A stretch of 64,000 nucleotides of DNA from Phycisphaerales bacterium (GTDB lineage: Bacteria > Planctomycetota > Phycisphaerae > Phycisphaerales > SM1A02): positions 62,001 to 126,000 of the forward strand of contig JAKVBU010000008.1 of assembly GCA_022446885.1 (NCBI GenBank), written 5' to 3'. Shown one piece after another: positions 42,945-51,033 of the stretch. The position numbers and the translations under genes were made by a program. Position 1 is the stretch's first letter, and the number at the start of each line of letters is the position of its first letter. Under the pieces are notes generated by a model. It saw nothing but the letters and a program-made list of their open reading frames with translations. It had not been told where the DNA came from and ran no database searches.

Positions 42945-45900
42945 TCAGCTGCAGCCCATCGAGTTCCCACAATTCATGCATCGGTAGCACGTGCCGTTAC
43001 GCACGGTGATCGCACCGCATCCGTCGCAGGGGGGTGCGTCTCCCATGAGTGCTGCCTGCGCTTCGTTGAGTTGCGAAGTCTGCGTGCCCTCAGTGCCCGA
43101 CACGGGGGCCGCCGGGGCTGGGGCCGGGGCTGGCGCTCGCTGCGTCGAGGCGCCGGCATCTGAAAGCCGCGAAGGCCGGGATGAGTCCATCATTCGAGGC
43201 TCGTCGGTCACGATCGCATCGGCTGCGGGCCGGATGCGGTCGGCAACTTCCTCTTTGGTTTCCTTTGCCTCTTTGGGCTCCTTGACCTCGATTGCCGCGG
43301 TGCCTGCTCGAGCGGGCGCGTTGGCTTCTCGATAGCCCTCGACGAACTCCATGCCCATCCAGCGGAAGATGTAATCGACGAGCGACTTGGCGAAAGGGAT
43401 GTCCTTGTTCGTGGTCATGCCCTGAGGTTCGAATCGCTGGTGGGCGAATTTGGTCACCAGGCTCTCAACTGGCACGCCGTACTGCAGGGCCACGCTGATG
43501 GCGGTACCCAGTGAGTCCATGAGGCCGCCGATGGTGGACCCTTCCTTCGACATGGTGATGAAGAGTTCGCCCGGCAGGCCGTCCTGATACATGCCTACCG
43601 TGAGATAACCCTCGTGTCCGGCCACATTGAAGTGGTGGGTGATGCTGCGACGCGTATCGGGCAGACGCTTGCGCATGGGCCGCTCGATGATCTTCTCAAC
43701 CACACGCTCGACAAACGTCACTTCCGTGGTTTCGGCTGCAAGCGCCGCTGCCGTCGTGACTTCGCCGGCAACCTCGTTGCGTGCGGCGGCGAGATCGTCT
43801 TCGTCTTCCTCCGACTCCAGAACAGTGTCGTCAGTAGTGGTGTTCAGGGGCTGACTCAGTTTGCAGCCATCGCGATAGAGGGCGTTGGCCTTGAGGCCCA
43901 GCTCCCAGCTGAGGCGGTAACTGTCGGCGATGTCCTGCTCGCTTGCTTCATTGGGCAGATTGATCGTCTTGGATATCGCGCCCGAGATGAAGGGCTGAGC
44001 TGCAGCCATCATGCGGATGTGGCCCGTAGCCTGAATGAAGCGTGTGCCTTCGGGGCCGCACTTGTTGGCGCAGTCGAACACCGGCAGGTGTTCATCCTTG
44101 AGGCCCGGGGCACCTTCGATCGTCTGCGTACCGCAGATGATGCGGTTGAGCGTGGCCGCCTGCCTTGGGGTCAGGCCCAGCGCTGCCAAGCCGTCGAATG
44201 AGGGGTCTTCGCGGGCAGCTTCGATGTCGCTCACGCCGCACTTGCGAAGCACGCCTTCGGGCATGGACCAGGCATTGAACGCCATGCGAAGTTCGAAGAC
44301 CGATGGCAGTTGCTCCATGACGGCCGAGCACTCTTCGGAGGTGTACCCGCGCTCCAGCAGCAGATCGCGGAAGGTGTCACCATTGGTGCCCTGTCCGTCT
44401 TCATCGGGCATGGGAACGTCCAGATCGAGCGTGCCCATGACCCAGCGGATGATCTCCGTGGCCTGATCTTCGTGATACCCCAGCGCCAGCAGTGCCGGGT
44501 GCAGCGACTGATTGGCGATCTTGAAGTACCCACCGCCGGCGAGCTTCTTGAGTTTGGTCAAAGCGAAGTCCGGCTCGACACCGGTGGTGTCGCAGTCCAT
44601 CAACAGCCCGATGGTGCCGGTAGGTGCGATCACGGTGACTTGCGCATTGCGATAGCCGTGCCGTTCACCAAGCGAGAGGGCCCGGTCCCAAGCTTCGACG
44701 GCATGAGACAGGACGGACGTGGCATTTGCCATTGTCATGCGTTCGCTGGTGGCAACGGCGTGGTCGATGGGTACCGGCCGCACGTCGAGCATCTCCCACT
44801 CGGCACTGTCACGGGCGACACCCATGGCTGCACGGCGGTGGTTTCGAATCACTCGAAGCATTGACTCGCGGTTGGCGTCGTAGGCATCGAAGGGGCCGTG
44901 CTCACCGGCGAGTTGGGCGCTCATCGCGTAGGCACGCCCGGTGAGAATGGCCGACATGCAACCGCAGATGTGACGGCCTTCGGTGGAGTCGTAGGGAATG
45001 CCCGCTTGCGTGAGCATGGCGCCCAGATTGGCAAAGCCCAGCCCGAGGGTGCGGTAGGTCCAGCTCTTCTCGGCGATGGCCTGTGAGGGGAACGCGGCCA
45101 TGAGCACCGAGATCTCCAGCACGATCGTCCAGATGTCGATGGCGTGCTCGTAGCCTTCCACGTCAAAGGAGCGGTGCTCGGCGTCGTAGAACTTGAGCAG
45201 GTTGATCGAGGCCAGATTGCAGGCCGTGTCGTCGAGGAACATGTACTCCGAGCAGGGGTTGGAGGCGTTGATTCGGCCATCCTCGGGGCACGTGTGCCAC
45301 TCATTGATGGTGCTGTCGAATTGCAGCCCAGGATCGGCGCAGCGCCAGGCGGCGCGGCAGATCTGTCCCCAGAGATCGTCGGCGGGAAGTGTGCGTGACA
45401 CTTCACCATCAGTGCGGCGACGCAGGTGCCACTCGCCACCGGTTTCGGACGCCTTCATGAACTCGTTGGACAGTCGGATCGAGTTGTTCGAGTTCTGTCC
45501 GGAAACAGTCTGGTAGGCCTCGCCGTTGAAGTCGTAGTCGAGTTGCAGGCCGATGTCACGAGCCAACGCCATCTGGTCAGGGGCCAGCGTTCGCATGCCT
45601 TCGACCATCGCGGCAACTTTGAGTTCCTCACGCACCTTCCAGTTGACGAAGGCCTCGATGTCCGGGTGGTCGGCATCGAGGCAGACCATCTTGGCTGCCC
45701 GGCGGGTGGTGCCGCCAGATTTGATGGCGCCCGCGGCTCGGTCACCGATCTTGAGGAAACTCATCAGGCCGCTGGATCGGCCACCACCCGAGAGCGGTTC
45801 GTCTTCGCCGCGAATGCCCGAGAAGTTGGTTCCCGTGCCTGAGCCGTACTTGAACAGACGTGCTTCGCGCGTCCACAGATCCATGATGCCGTTGTGGCCC

Positions 45901-46478
45901 ACGAGATCATCGCCCACCGACTGGATGAAGCAGGCGTGAGGCTGGGGGTGGGAGTAGGCGTCGTCTGCCAGTCGAGGCCGGCCGCTGACAGGATCGGCAA
46001 CCCAGTGGCCCTGAGGTGGACCGCTGATGCCGTAGGCCCAGTTGAGCCCGGTGTTGAACCACTGGGGGCTGTTGGGCGCCGCCACTTGATTGAGCATCAT
46101 CCAAGCCAGTTCGTCGAAGAAGGCCTCGGCGTCTTCGGGGCTGTCGAAGTAGCCGTGCTTCTCACCCCATGCCCGCCAGCATCCGGCCAAACGACGAATC
46201 ACCTGCTTGGCACTGCGTTCCGGCCCGGTCGTCTGCACGCCATCGGCATCGAGCACGGGGCCGCCGTGTTCGTCCACCTGCGGCACGCCTGCCTTGCGGA
46301 AGTACTTGCTCACCATGATGTCGGTGGCCAGTTGGCTCCAGCTGGATGGGATCCAGGCATCGGTCATCTCGAAGACGATCGAACCGTCTGCGTTGGTGAT
46401 CCGACTGCTCCGTCGTTCCCACTCGACTGTGGAGAAGACGTCCTGTCCCTTTGTTGTGAATCGTCGCTTGATCTTCAT
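42945..46478 (-). CDS. nrdJ: Vitamin B12-dependent (class II) ribonucleotide reductase
   Basis: 1177 aa. It reduces ribonucleotides to deoxyribonucleotides using adenosylcobalamin, with no oxygen requirement. Catalytic-core signatures: GTGTNFSGIRGEDEPLSGGG, SGGTTRRAAKMVCLDADHPD, NPCSEYMFLDDTACNLASIN, and NTGLNWAYGI. The C-terminal part carries a TSCPD-type domain (GYLTVGMYQDGLPGELFITM) and ends in a Cys-rich tail (CDGCG ... CYRCMNCGNSMGC) that should relay electrons or bind zinc. The dCTP deaminase gene lies upstream on the same strand, separated by a 291-bp leader with a minisatellite. No B12 riboswitch box was found in the leader. Confidence 0.96.
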   Translation of the reverse strand: MKIKRRFTTKGQDVFSTVEWERRSSRITNADGSIVFEMTDAWIPSSWSQLATDIMVSKYFRKAGVPQVDEHGGPVLDADGVQTTGPERSAKQVIRRLAGCWRAWGEKHGYFDSPEDAEAFFDELAWMMLNQVAAPNSPQWFNTGLNWAYGISGPPQGHWVADPVSGRPRLADDAYSHPQPHACFIQSVGDDLVGHNGIMDLWTREARLFKYGSGTGTNFSGIRGEDEPLSGGGRSSGLMSFLKIGDRAAGAIKSGGTTRRAAKMVCLDADHPDIEAFVNWKVREELKVAAMVEGMRTLAPDQMALARDIGLQLDYDFNGEAYQTVSGQNSNNSIRLSNEFMKASETGGEWHLRRRTDGEVSRTLPADDLWGQICRAAWRCADPGLQFDSTINEWHTCPEDGRINASNPCSEYMFLDDTACNLASINLLKFYDAEHRSFDVEGYEHAIDIWTIVLEISVLMAAFPSQAIAEKSWTYRTLGLGFANLGAMLTQAGIPYDSTEGRHICGCMSAILTGRAYAMSAQLAGEHGPFDAYDANRESMLRVIRNHRRAAMGVARDSAEWEMLDVRPVPIDHAVATSERMTMANATSVLSHAVEAWDRALSLGERHGYRNAQVTVIAPTGTIGLLMDCDTTGVEPDFALTKLKKLAGGGYFKIANQSLHPALLALGYHEDQATEIIRWVMGTLDLDVPMPDEDGQGTNGDTFRDLLLERGYTSEECSAVMEQLPSVFELRMAFNAWSMPEGVLRKCGVSDIEAAREDPSFDGLAALGLTPRQAATLNRIICGTQTIEGAPGLKDEHLPVFDCANKCGPEGTRFIQATGHIRMMAAAQPFISGAISKTINLPNEASEQDIADSYRLSWELGLKANALYRDGCKLSQPLNTTTDDTVLESEEDEDDLAAARNEVAGEVTTAAALAAETTEVTFVERVVEKIIERPMRKRLPDTRRSITHHFNVAGHEGYLTVGMYQDGLPGELFITMSKEGSTIGGLMDSLGTAISVALQYGVPVESLVTKFAHQRFEPQGMTTNKDIPFAKSLVDYIFRWMGMEFVEGYREANAPARAGTAAIEVKEPKEAKETKEEVADRIRPAADAIVTDEPRMMDSSRPSRLSDAGASTQRAPAPAPAPAAPVSGTEGTQTSQLNEAQAALMGDAPPCDGCGAITVRNGTCYRCMNCGNSMGCS

Positions 46479-46607
46479 CTGTCTGCCTTTGTCCGTCCGT
46501 GTTCTAGGGGTGTCATCCTTGACGTGTCATTGGTCCGGTCTGTTCTTGGAAGTCTTTGTTTGACTGTCTGATTGCGTTAGATGTCGCGCTGCTTTGCTGA
46601 CTCTGGC

Positions 46608-46714
46608 GCCTGTGTGTTCGAAAAGCCTGTGTGTCCGAAACTGCCTGTTTGTTCGAAGATGCCTGTGTGTTCGAGGTTGCCTGTGTGTTCAAGGTTGCCG
46701 GTGTGTTCGAATCT
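46608..46714. repeat. 17/18-bp minisatellite, six units, in the nrdJ leader
   Basis: Units start at 46608, 46625, 46643, 46661, 46679 and 46697, with consensus GCCTGTGTGTTCGAAGTT. The first unit is 17 bp, the others 18 bp; most differences are in the last four bases. The array lies 130-236 bp upstream of the nrdJ start, inside the probable dcd-nrdJ transcript. Confidence 0.9.
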
Positions 46715-46769
46715 GCTTGAGCGTTGCGTCTGTCAGCGACCTACGAAGTCGGGTGCTCTGGTGTCTCGT

Positions 46770-47342
46770 TCAGTCATCTACTCTTGGAAGGGTGAGTTCC
46801 GTCTGGTTCTGGTACTTGCCGTTCTTGTCTGCGTAACTGGTGCTGCACACCTGCTCTGCTCGCAGGAACACCATCTGGGCGATGCCCTCGTTGGCGTAGA
46901 CCTTTGCCGGTAGAGGTGTGGTGTTGCTGATCTCCAACGTGACTTTGCCTTGCCACTCAGGCTCCAGCGGTGTCACATTTACGATCAACCCGCAGCGGGC
47001 GTAGGTACTCTTGCCAACGCACACCACCAACACGTCGCGGGGGACGCTGATCCACTCGACCGTCTCGGCGAGCGCGAACGAGTTGGGTGGAATGATGACG
47101 TGGTCGCGGCCGGTGTCGTTCGTGTCCACCGTGATGAACAGGTCATCGGTGAAGCACTTGGGATCGACGATGGCCGTTCCGCCGCTGGTCGTGTTCGTGA
47201 AGATTTTGAAACGAGTGCCTACTCGCACGTCGTATCCGTAGCTGGATATGCCGTAGGAGATACGGCCGCTTCGAGTGGCTCCGTCTGCCAGCGGGTCAAT
47301 GCCCACATCGGCGCGAATTTGGTCGTCGCACAGCACGGCCAT
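46770..47342 (-). CDS. dcd: dCTP deaminase
   Basis: 190 aa, the size of the E. coli enzyme. It converts dCTP to dUTP, feeding dTMP synthesis. Motifs: [43 protein letters not shown] (with the catalytic Glu in PLEPEW...LEISN) and [12 protein letters not shown] 47342 follows CAGGAGGGAC. It sits upstream of nrdJ on the same strand, a sensible pairing of deoxynucleotide-supply enzymes. Confidence 0.95.
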   Translation of the reverse strand: MAVLCDDQIRADVGIDPLADGATRSGRISYGISSYGYDVRVGTRFKIFTNTTSGGTAIVDPKCFTDDLFITVDTNDTGRDHVIIPPNSFALAETVEWISVPRDVLVVCVGKSTYARCGLIVNVTPLEPEWQGKVTLEISNTTPLPAKVYANEGIAQMVFLRAEQVCSTSYADKNGKYQNQTELTLPRVDD

Positions 47343-47659
47343 TGCCGTGTCCCTCCTGGTCTTGCTCGAGCTGTCGGGGGCTCGAGCGTGTCATCCATCC
47401 CTTCGCGCGTCCGCATCTGGACGCACTCGGGGTCTCCCGTGGCCGAGCACCCCACCGGTGCAAGGACCCTGCGCCGCCCACCGGCACAGGCCACCAAATG
47501 GCGGTTGCCGTGCCGTCAGTCGCCTTTTGGACTGCTCCAAGGGCGGCGGGCAGCATGGTACCCCTACATCTTGTGGCAACAAGGTCTTCGGCTACTGAAT
47601 CTAGTGGGTCTTGAGTAAAATCCCGCAAGAACCGTGTCTGAGGTGATTTACCGTTCTAA
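47343..47659. other. Intergenic stretch between dcd and uvrD, no gene seen
   Basis: Divergent genes flank it, so it should hold both promoters. Several short inverted repeats (for example around GCTCGAGC and GGCACGGCAACC-type segments) are present, but no coding frame that I would accept. Confidence 0.5.
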
Positions 47660-47722
47660 AGCGCCATGGCGGAACTGGTGGACAAGTTGGCGCTGTCTCA
47701 AGAGCAGCGCTGTTGGCACGAG
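47660..47722 (+). other. tRNA-Leu(CAA)-like relic or mimic
   Basis: The sequence starts like a tRNA-Leu 5' half (AGCGCCATGGCGGAACTGGT, GGAC) and has an anticodon arm GCTGT-CTCAAGA-GCAGC with anticodon CAA. The D stem is not properly closed, and no T arm or matching 3' acceptor follows. It ends just before the helicase start. A decayed tRNA or a chance mimic that forms a leader hairpin. Confidence 0.35.
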
Positions 47723-47734
47723 TAGGATCCGCAC

Positions 47735-49954
47735 ATGCAAGGATGCGATTCGCTGCTGGAGGGCCTTACAGAGGCTCAGCAGGAGGCTGTTTCAGCCCCC
47801 CCGGGCCCCATGCTGGTGCTGGCCGGCCCCGGCTCGGGAAAGACCACCGTTGTGACCCGCAAGATTGCAGCGCTTCTCGGGCAGGGCGCAGCGCCTTGGT
47901 CAGTGCTTGCGCTGACGTTCACCAACAAAGCAGCCGCAGCCATGCGCGATCGTGTTCGTGTGTTGATGGACGGCGCCGATGTGCGTGGGCTCACGATCTC
48001 GACATTCCATGCGTTCGCTGCAGGTCAATTGCGCCGCCTTGGTGAACGAGCTGGCGTGCATGAAGACTTCTCGATCTGGGACACGGCTGATCAGAAAGCC
48101 GCCATGAAACAGGCGATTGTCGACGCTGGCTTGTCTACCGGAAACTGGACGCCCCCTTCGGTCTTGTCCACCGTCAGTCACTGGAAGAACCGCTTGGGAA
48201 CGGTTGCAGATCTGGAGGCGGCCGGAGATGACTTTTACACTCGCAATCTCGCTAGAGCATGGCGGGCTTACAACCGAATCCTCAGCGAGGCTCGGGCGCT
48301 TGACTTCGATGACCTGCTGCTCAAGTTCGCTGTGGCATTGCGTGACGATGAGTCGCTGCGGCGCGAGTTCAGTTCCCGCTGGACCAATCTCCTCGTGGAC
48401 GAGTATCAGGACACGAACCATGCCCAGTTCGTCATCGCGGCGTCGATCGCCTCGGGGCACGGAAACATCTGTGTGGTAGGCGATCCCGACCAGTCCATCT
48501 ATGCATGGCGAGGGGCGGACATCGGCAACATCCTCGAGTTCGAGTCCAAGTGGGCAGGCGCCCGCGTTGTGAATCTGGGTACGAATTTTCGCAGTACCGG
48601 GCGAATCGTGGCGGCAGCTGCGGGCCTGATCGAAAACAACACCACCCACCGCAAGCGTGAGCACGTGGCGGCGGGCGAGTTGGGCGATCCGGTCGTGTTG
48701 ATGCGAGTGCAAGACGAGCACGATGAAGCATCCGACATTGTCGAACGGCTGCGGGCTCACCACGAGGAAGACGGCGTTCCCTGGAGTGAGATGGCAGTGC
48801 TCTATCGGATGAACGCGCTGAGTCGTGTTCTGGAAGAGGCCTTCCGTGATGCCAATATCCCGCACGTGGTTGCACGGGGGACGGCGTTCTACGATCGCAA
48901 AGAGATTCGCGATGCGCTTTCGATGTTGCGGGTTGTGCTGAATCCGCGAGACGACGTGGCCTTCAGGCGCATCGTCAACACGCCGCCGCGGGGCATCGGC
49001 GCGACCACCATGGATCTGGTTGAGCGGCGGGCCGCAAAGAACCGCGTGAGTTTGCTCGAGGCGATGGACAGCCTGCTTGAGTCGGGTGAATTGGCGACTC
49101 GGGCTCGAAAGGCTGTGACGGCATTCACCCAGTTGATCGCAGCGTGGCGTCAAGAACTCGAGACTGCTTCGCCAGACGCCGACATGGCTGCATTTGTGGC
49201 CGCCGTGATCGCTCAGTCGGGGCTCGAAGCGCATCTGAAGGGTGCGGGCGAAGAGGAGCAGGAGCGCCTTGAGAACCTCGAGGAACTCATCTCAGCGGCT
49301 GTAGATCGAGATGCAGACACCTCGGCTTCCTATGACGAGGCTGAGTTGCCCCCGCTGCGGCGGCGGCTGGCTTCCTGGCTGGAGTCAATCGCGCTCATTG
49401 CCGACGCGGATGCAGTTGATCCCGAGCAAGGGGCCGTCACCCTCATGACCCTGCACGCAGCCAAGGGGCTGGAGTTCGACGTGGTCGCCATCGTCGCCTT
49501 GGAGCAGGGCATCCTTCCGCACGCCCGCAGCAACACCGACCCCGCCCAGATGGAAGAGGAGCGGCGGCTGTGTTACGTGGGCATGACGCGGGCTCGCCGT
49601 CACCTCATGCTCACGCGGGCCATGGTGCGCACCCAGCGTGGCATTCGAGAGCGTACGGCAGGCAGTTGCTTTCTCGAAGAGGTTCCGGCCACCGAGGTAC
49701 GGCACATCGAGCCCGAGCCAATCTGGGGTTCGGCAGCGGATGAGGTGCCAATCTTCAAGTCTGAGCACGATCCCGGTGGCGTCGTGCGGGGGGCATACGT
49801 GCGTCACCCGAGATTCGGCGTCGGGCAGGTGCAGCGCGTTCTGCAGCGGCCTCAAGGCACGACGGCCACGATCAATTTTCAAGAGTGGGGCCCCAGGACG
49901 CTGTATGTGTCGCGTACCAGCCTCGAGGTGATCGACCCGGAGGACCTGCTCTGA
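47735..49954 (+). CDS. pcrA: UvrD/PcrA-type superfamily I DNA helicase
   Basis: 739 aa. A 3'-5' helicase for repair and replication-fork upkeep. Motifs in order: Walker A GPGSGKTT (near residue 31), ALTFTNKAA, LLVDEYQDTN, VVGDPDQSIYAWRGAD, LGTNFRST, VTLMTLHAAKGLEFD, LCYVGMTRAR. The C-terminus (VVRGAYVRHPRFGVGQVQRV, YVSRTSLEVI) is the Tudor-like RNA-polymerase-interaction tail of PcrA/UvrD. The stop overlaps or abuts the queG start. Confidence 0.95.
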   Translation: MQGCDSLLEGLTEAQQEAVSAPPGPMLVLAGPGSGKTTVVTRKIAALLGQGAAPWSVLALTFTNKAAAAMRDRVRVLMDGADVRGLTISTFHAFAAGQLRRLGERAGVHEDFSIWDTADQKAAMKQAIVDAGLSTGNWTPPSVLSTVSHWKNRLGTVADLEAAGDDFYTRNLARAWRAYNRILSEARALDFDDLLLKFAVALRDDESLRREFSSRWTNLLVDEYQDTNHAQFVIAASIASGHGNICVVGDPDQSIYAWRGADIGNILEFESKWAGARVVNLGTNFRSTGRIVAAAAGLIENNTTHRKREHVAAGELGDPVVLMRVQDEHDEASDIVERLRAHHEEDGVPWSEMAVLYRMNALSRVLEEAFRDANIPHVVARGTAFYDRKEIRDALSMLRVVLNPRDDVAFRRIVNTPPRGIGATTMDLVERRAAKNRVSLLEAMDSLLESGELATRARKAVTAFTQLIAAWRQELETASPDADMAAFVAAVIAQSGLEAHLKGAGEEEQERLENLEELISAAVDRDADTSASYDEAELPPLRRRLASWLESIALIADADAVDPEQGAVTLMTLHAAKGLEFDVVAIVALEQGILPHARSNTDPAQMEEERRLCYVGMTRARRHLMLTRAMVRTQRGIRERTAGSCFLEEVPATEVRHIEPEPIWGSAADEVPIFKSEHDPGGVVRGAYVRHPRFGVGQVQRVLQRPQGTTATINFQEWGPRTLYVSRTSLEVIDPEDLL
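49939..49944 (+). promoter_or_regulatory. Shine-Dalgarno GGAGGA preceding a CTG codon
   Basis: GGAGGA lies 6 bases before CTG 49951, which overlaps the helicase stop as CTGA. This arrangement suggests a rare CTG start for queG; the nearest in-frame GTG is 66 bases further upstream. Confidence 0.45.
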
Positions 49955-51033
49955 GCACGACGCTCGATGCTCGTCCATTCATCGAAGCCGCGCTTGATGC
50001 GGGCTTTGTGGCAGCCGGCGTTGCCACTGCTGGTCGTTCGCACCGGGCCCAGGCCTTTGAGGGTTGGCTGGAACGAGGGCACCACGGGTCCATGGCGTGG
50101 ATGGAACGCAATGTGCAGGTGCGGGTGGACCATCGTCTGCTGCTTGAAGGGGCCCGAAGCGTGCTGTGTGTTGCGGACCGGTATCCGGGCATGCCTGATG
50201 CGCCCACGGCCCCTGGACAGGGGCGAGTCGCTCGTTATGCCCGAGGTCGCGATTATCACCGCCACATGAAGAAGCGGCTGCACGCCTTGTGCGATGGGTT
50301 CAGCGCCGAGCACCAAGGCCAGTGCTTTCGGGCATGCGTCGATACCGCGCCGATACTGGAGCGAGATACGGCGGCAGCCGCTGGTCTTGGAGCCGTAGGC
50401 AAGAACACGATGCTGATTCAAGAGGGGGTCGGTTCGTGGCTACTGCTGGGTGAAATCGTCACGACGGCGCTGATCGAGCCCACAGGCGTGCCACCGAGCG
50501 ATCCCTGCGGTACATGTACGAGGTGTATCGACGCCTGTCCGACCGATGCGCTGACGCCATTTGCGTTGGATGCCAGCAAGTGCATCTCTGCCCTGACGAT
50601 TGAGCATCGAGGGGTGATTGATGCGAACTTGCATGAGGCGATGGGCGATTGGATCTTCGGCTGCGACATCTGTCAGGAAGTGTGCCCACACAATCAGCCA
50701 ACGCAGCGAACCAGCGATGCGGCAGTTCACGATGCCTATCGTGGTGGTGCTCCGTCGCTGGAGTTACTTGCTGTGCTGCAGTGGGGCGAGGCCGATCGCA
50801 TTCAGGCTCTGGCTGGCACGTCGGCAACACGGGCGACACTGGACATGTGGCGGCGAAATGCCGCCATTGCAGGCCGGAATGCGTTGTGTGAGCATTCGTC
50901 TTCAAGCCCATCTGAAGCCCAAGCCCACCCCTCTGAGTTGCCCTCTGAGGTGCTGGCTGAGGCATTGGACGCCCTCGCTGCCGATGGCCGCGAGCCGGAA
51001 ATGATCAGGCAGGCTGCGTCCCCACGCCGTTGA
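49951..51033 (+). CDS. queG: Epoxyqueuosine reductase
   Basis: About 360 aa. It reduces epoxyqueuosine to queuosine in tRNA using cobalamin and two 4Fe-4S clusters. Cluster motifs: CGTCTRCIDACPTDA and CDICQEVCPHN. RVARYARGRDYH, DTAPILERDTAAAAGLGAVGKNTMLI are family signatures. Start choice: CTG 49951 has a Shine-Dalgarno site and gives the normal N-terminal length (about 15 residues before ALDAGF); GTG 49885 would overlap uvrD by 70 bp. Its 3' end overlaps the convergent lipoprotein gene by 29 bp. Confidence 0.93.
   Translation: MSTTLDARPFIEAALDAGFVAAGVATAGRSHRAQAFEGWLERGHHGSMAWMERNVQVRVDHRLLLEGARSVLCVADRYPGMPDAPTAPGQGRVARYARGRDYHRHMKKRLHALCDGFSAEHQGQCFRACVDTAPILERDTAAAAGLGAVGKNTMLIQEGVGSWLLLGEIVTTALIEPTGVPPSDPCGTCTRCIDACPTDALTPFALDASKCISALTIEHRGVIDANLHEAMGDWIFGCDICQEVCPHNQPTQRTSDAAVHDAYRGGAPSLELLAVLQWGEADRIQALAGTSATRATLDMWRRNAAIAGRNALCEHSSSSPSEAQAHPSELPSEVLAEALDALAADGREPEMIRQAASPRR

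Noticed and set aside
42398-43009. 203-codon plus-strand frame downstream of nrdJ
   Set aside because: Crosses the terminator and hairpin cluster and overlaps the nrdJ end; no coding character.
46608-46714. CRISPR array
   Set aside because: The units are directly adjacent with no spacers and no cas genes are present.
46479-46769. Cobalamin riboswitch in the nrdJ leader
   Set aside because: No B12-box-like sequence could be found on the minus strand; the region is mostly the minisatellite.
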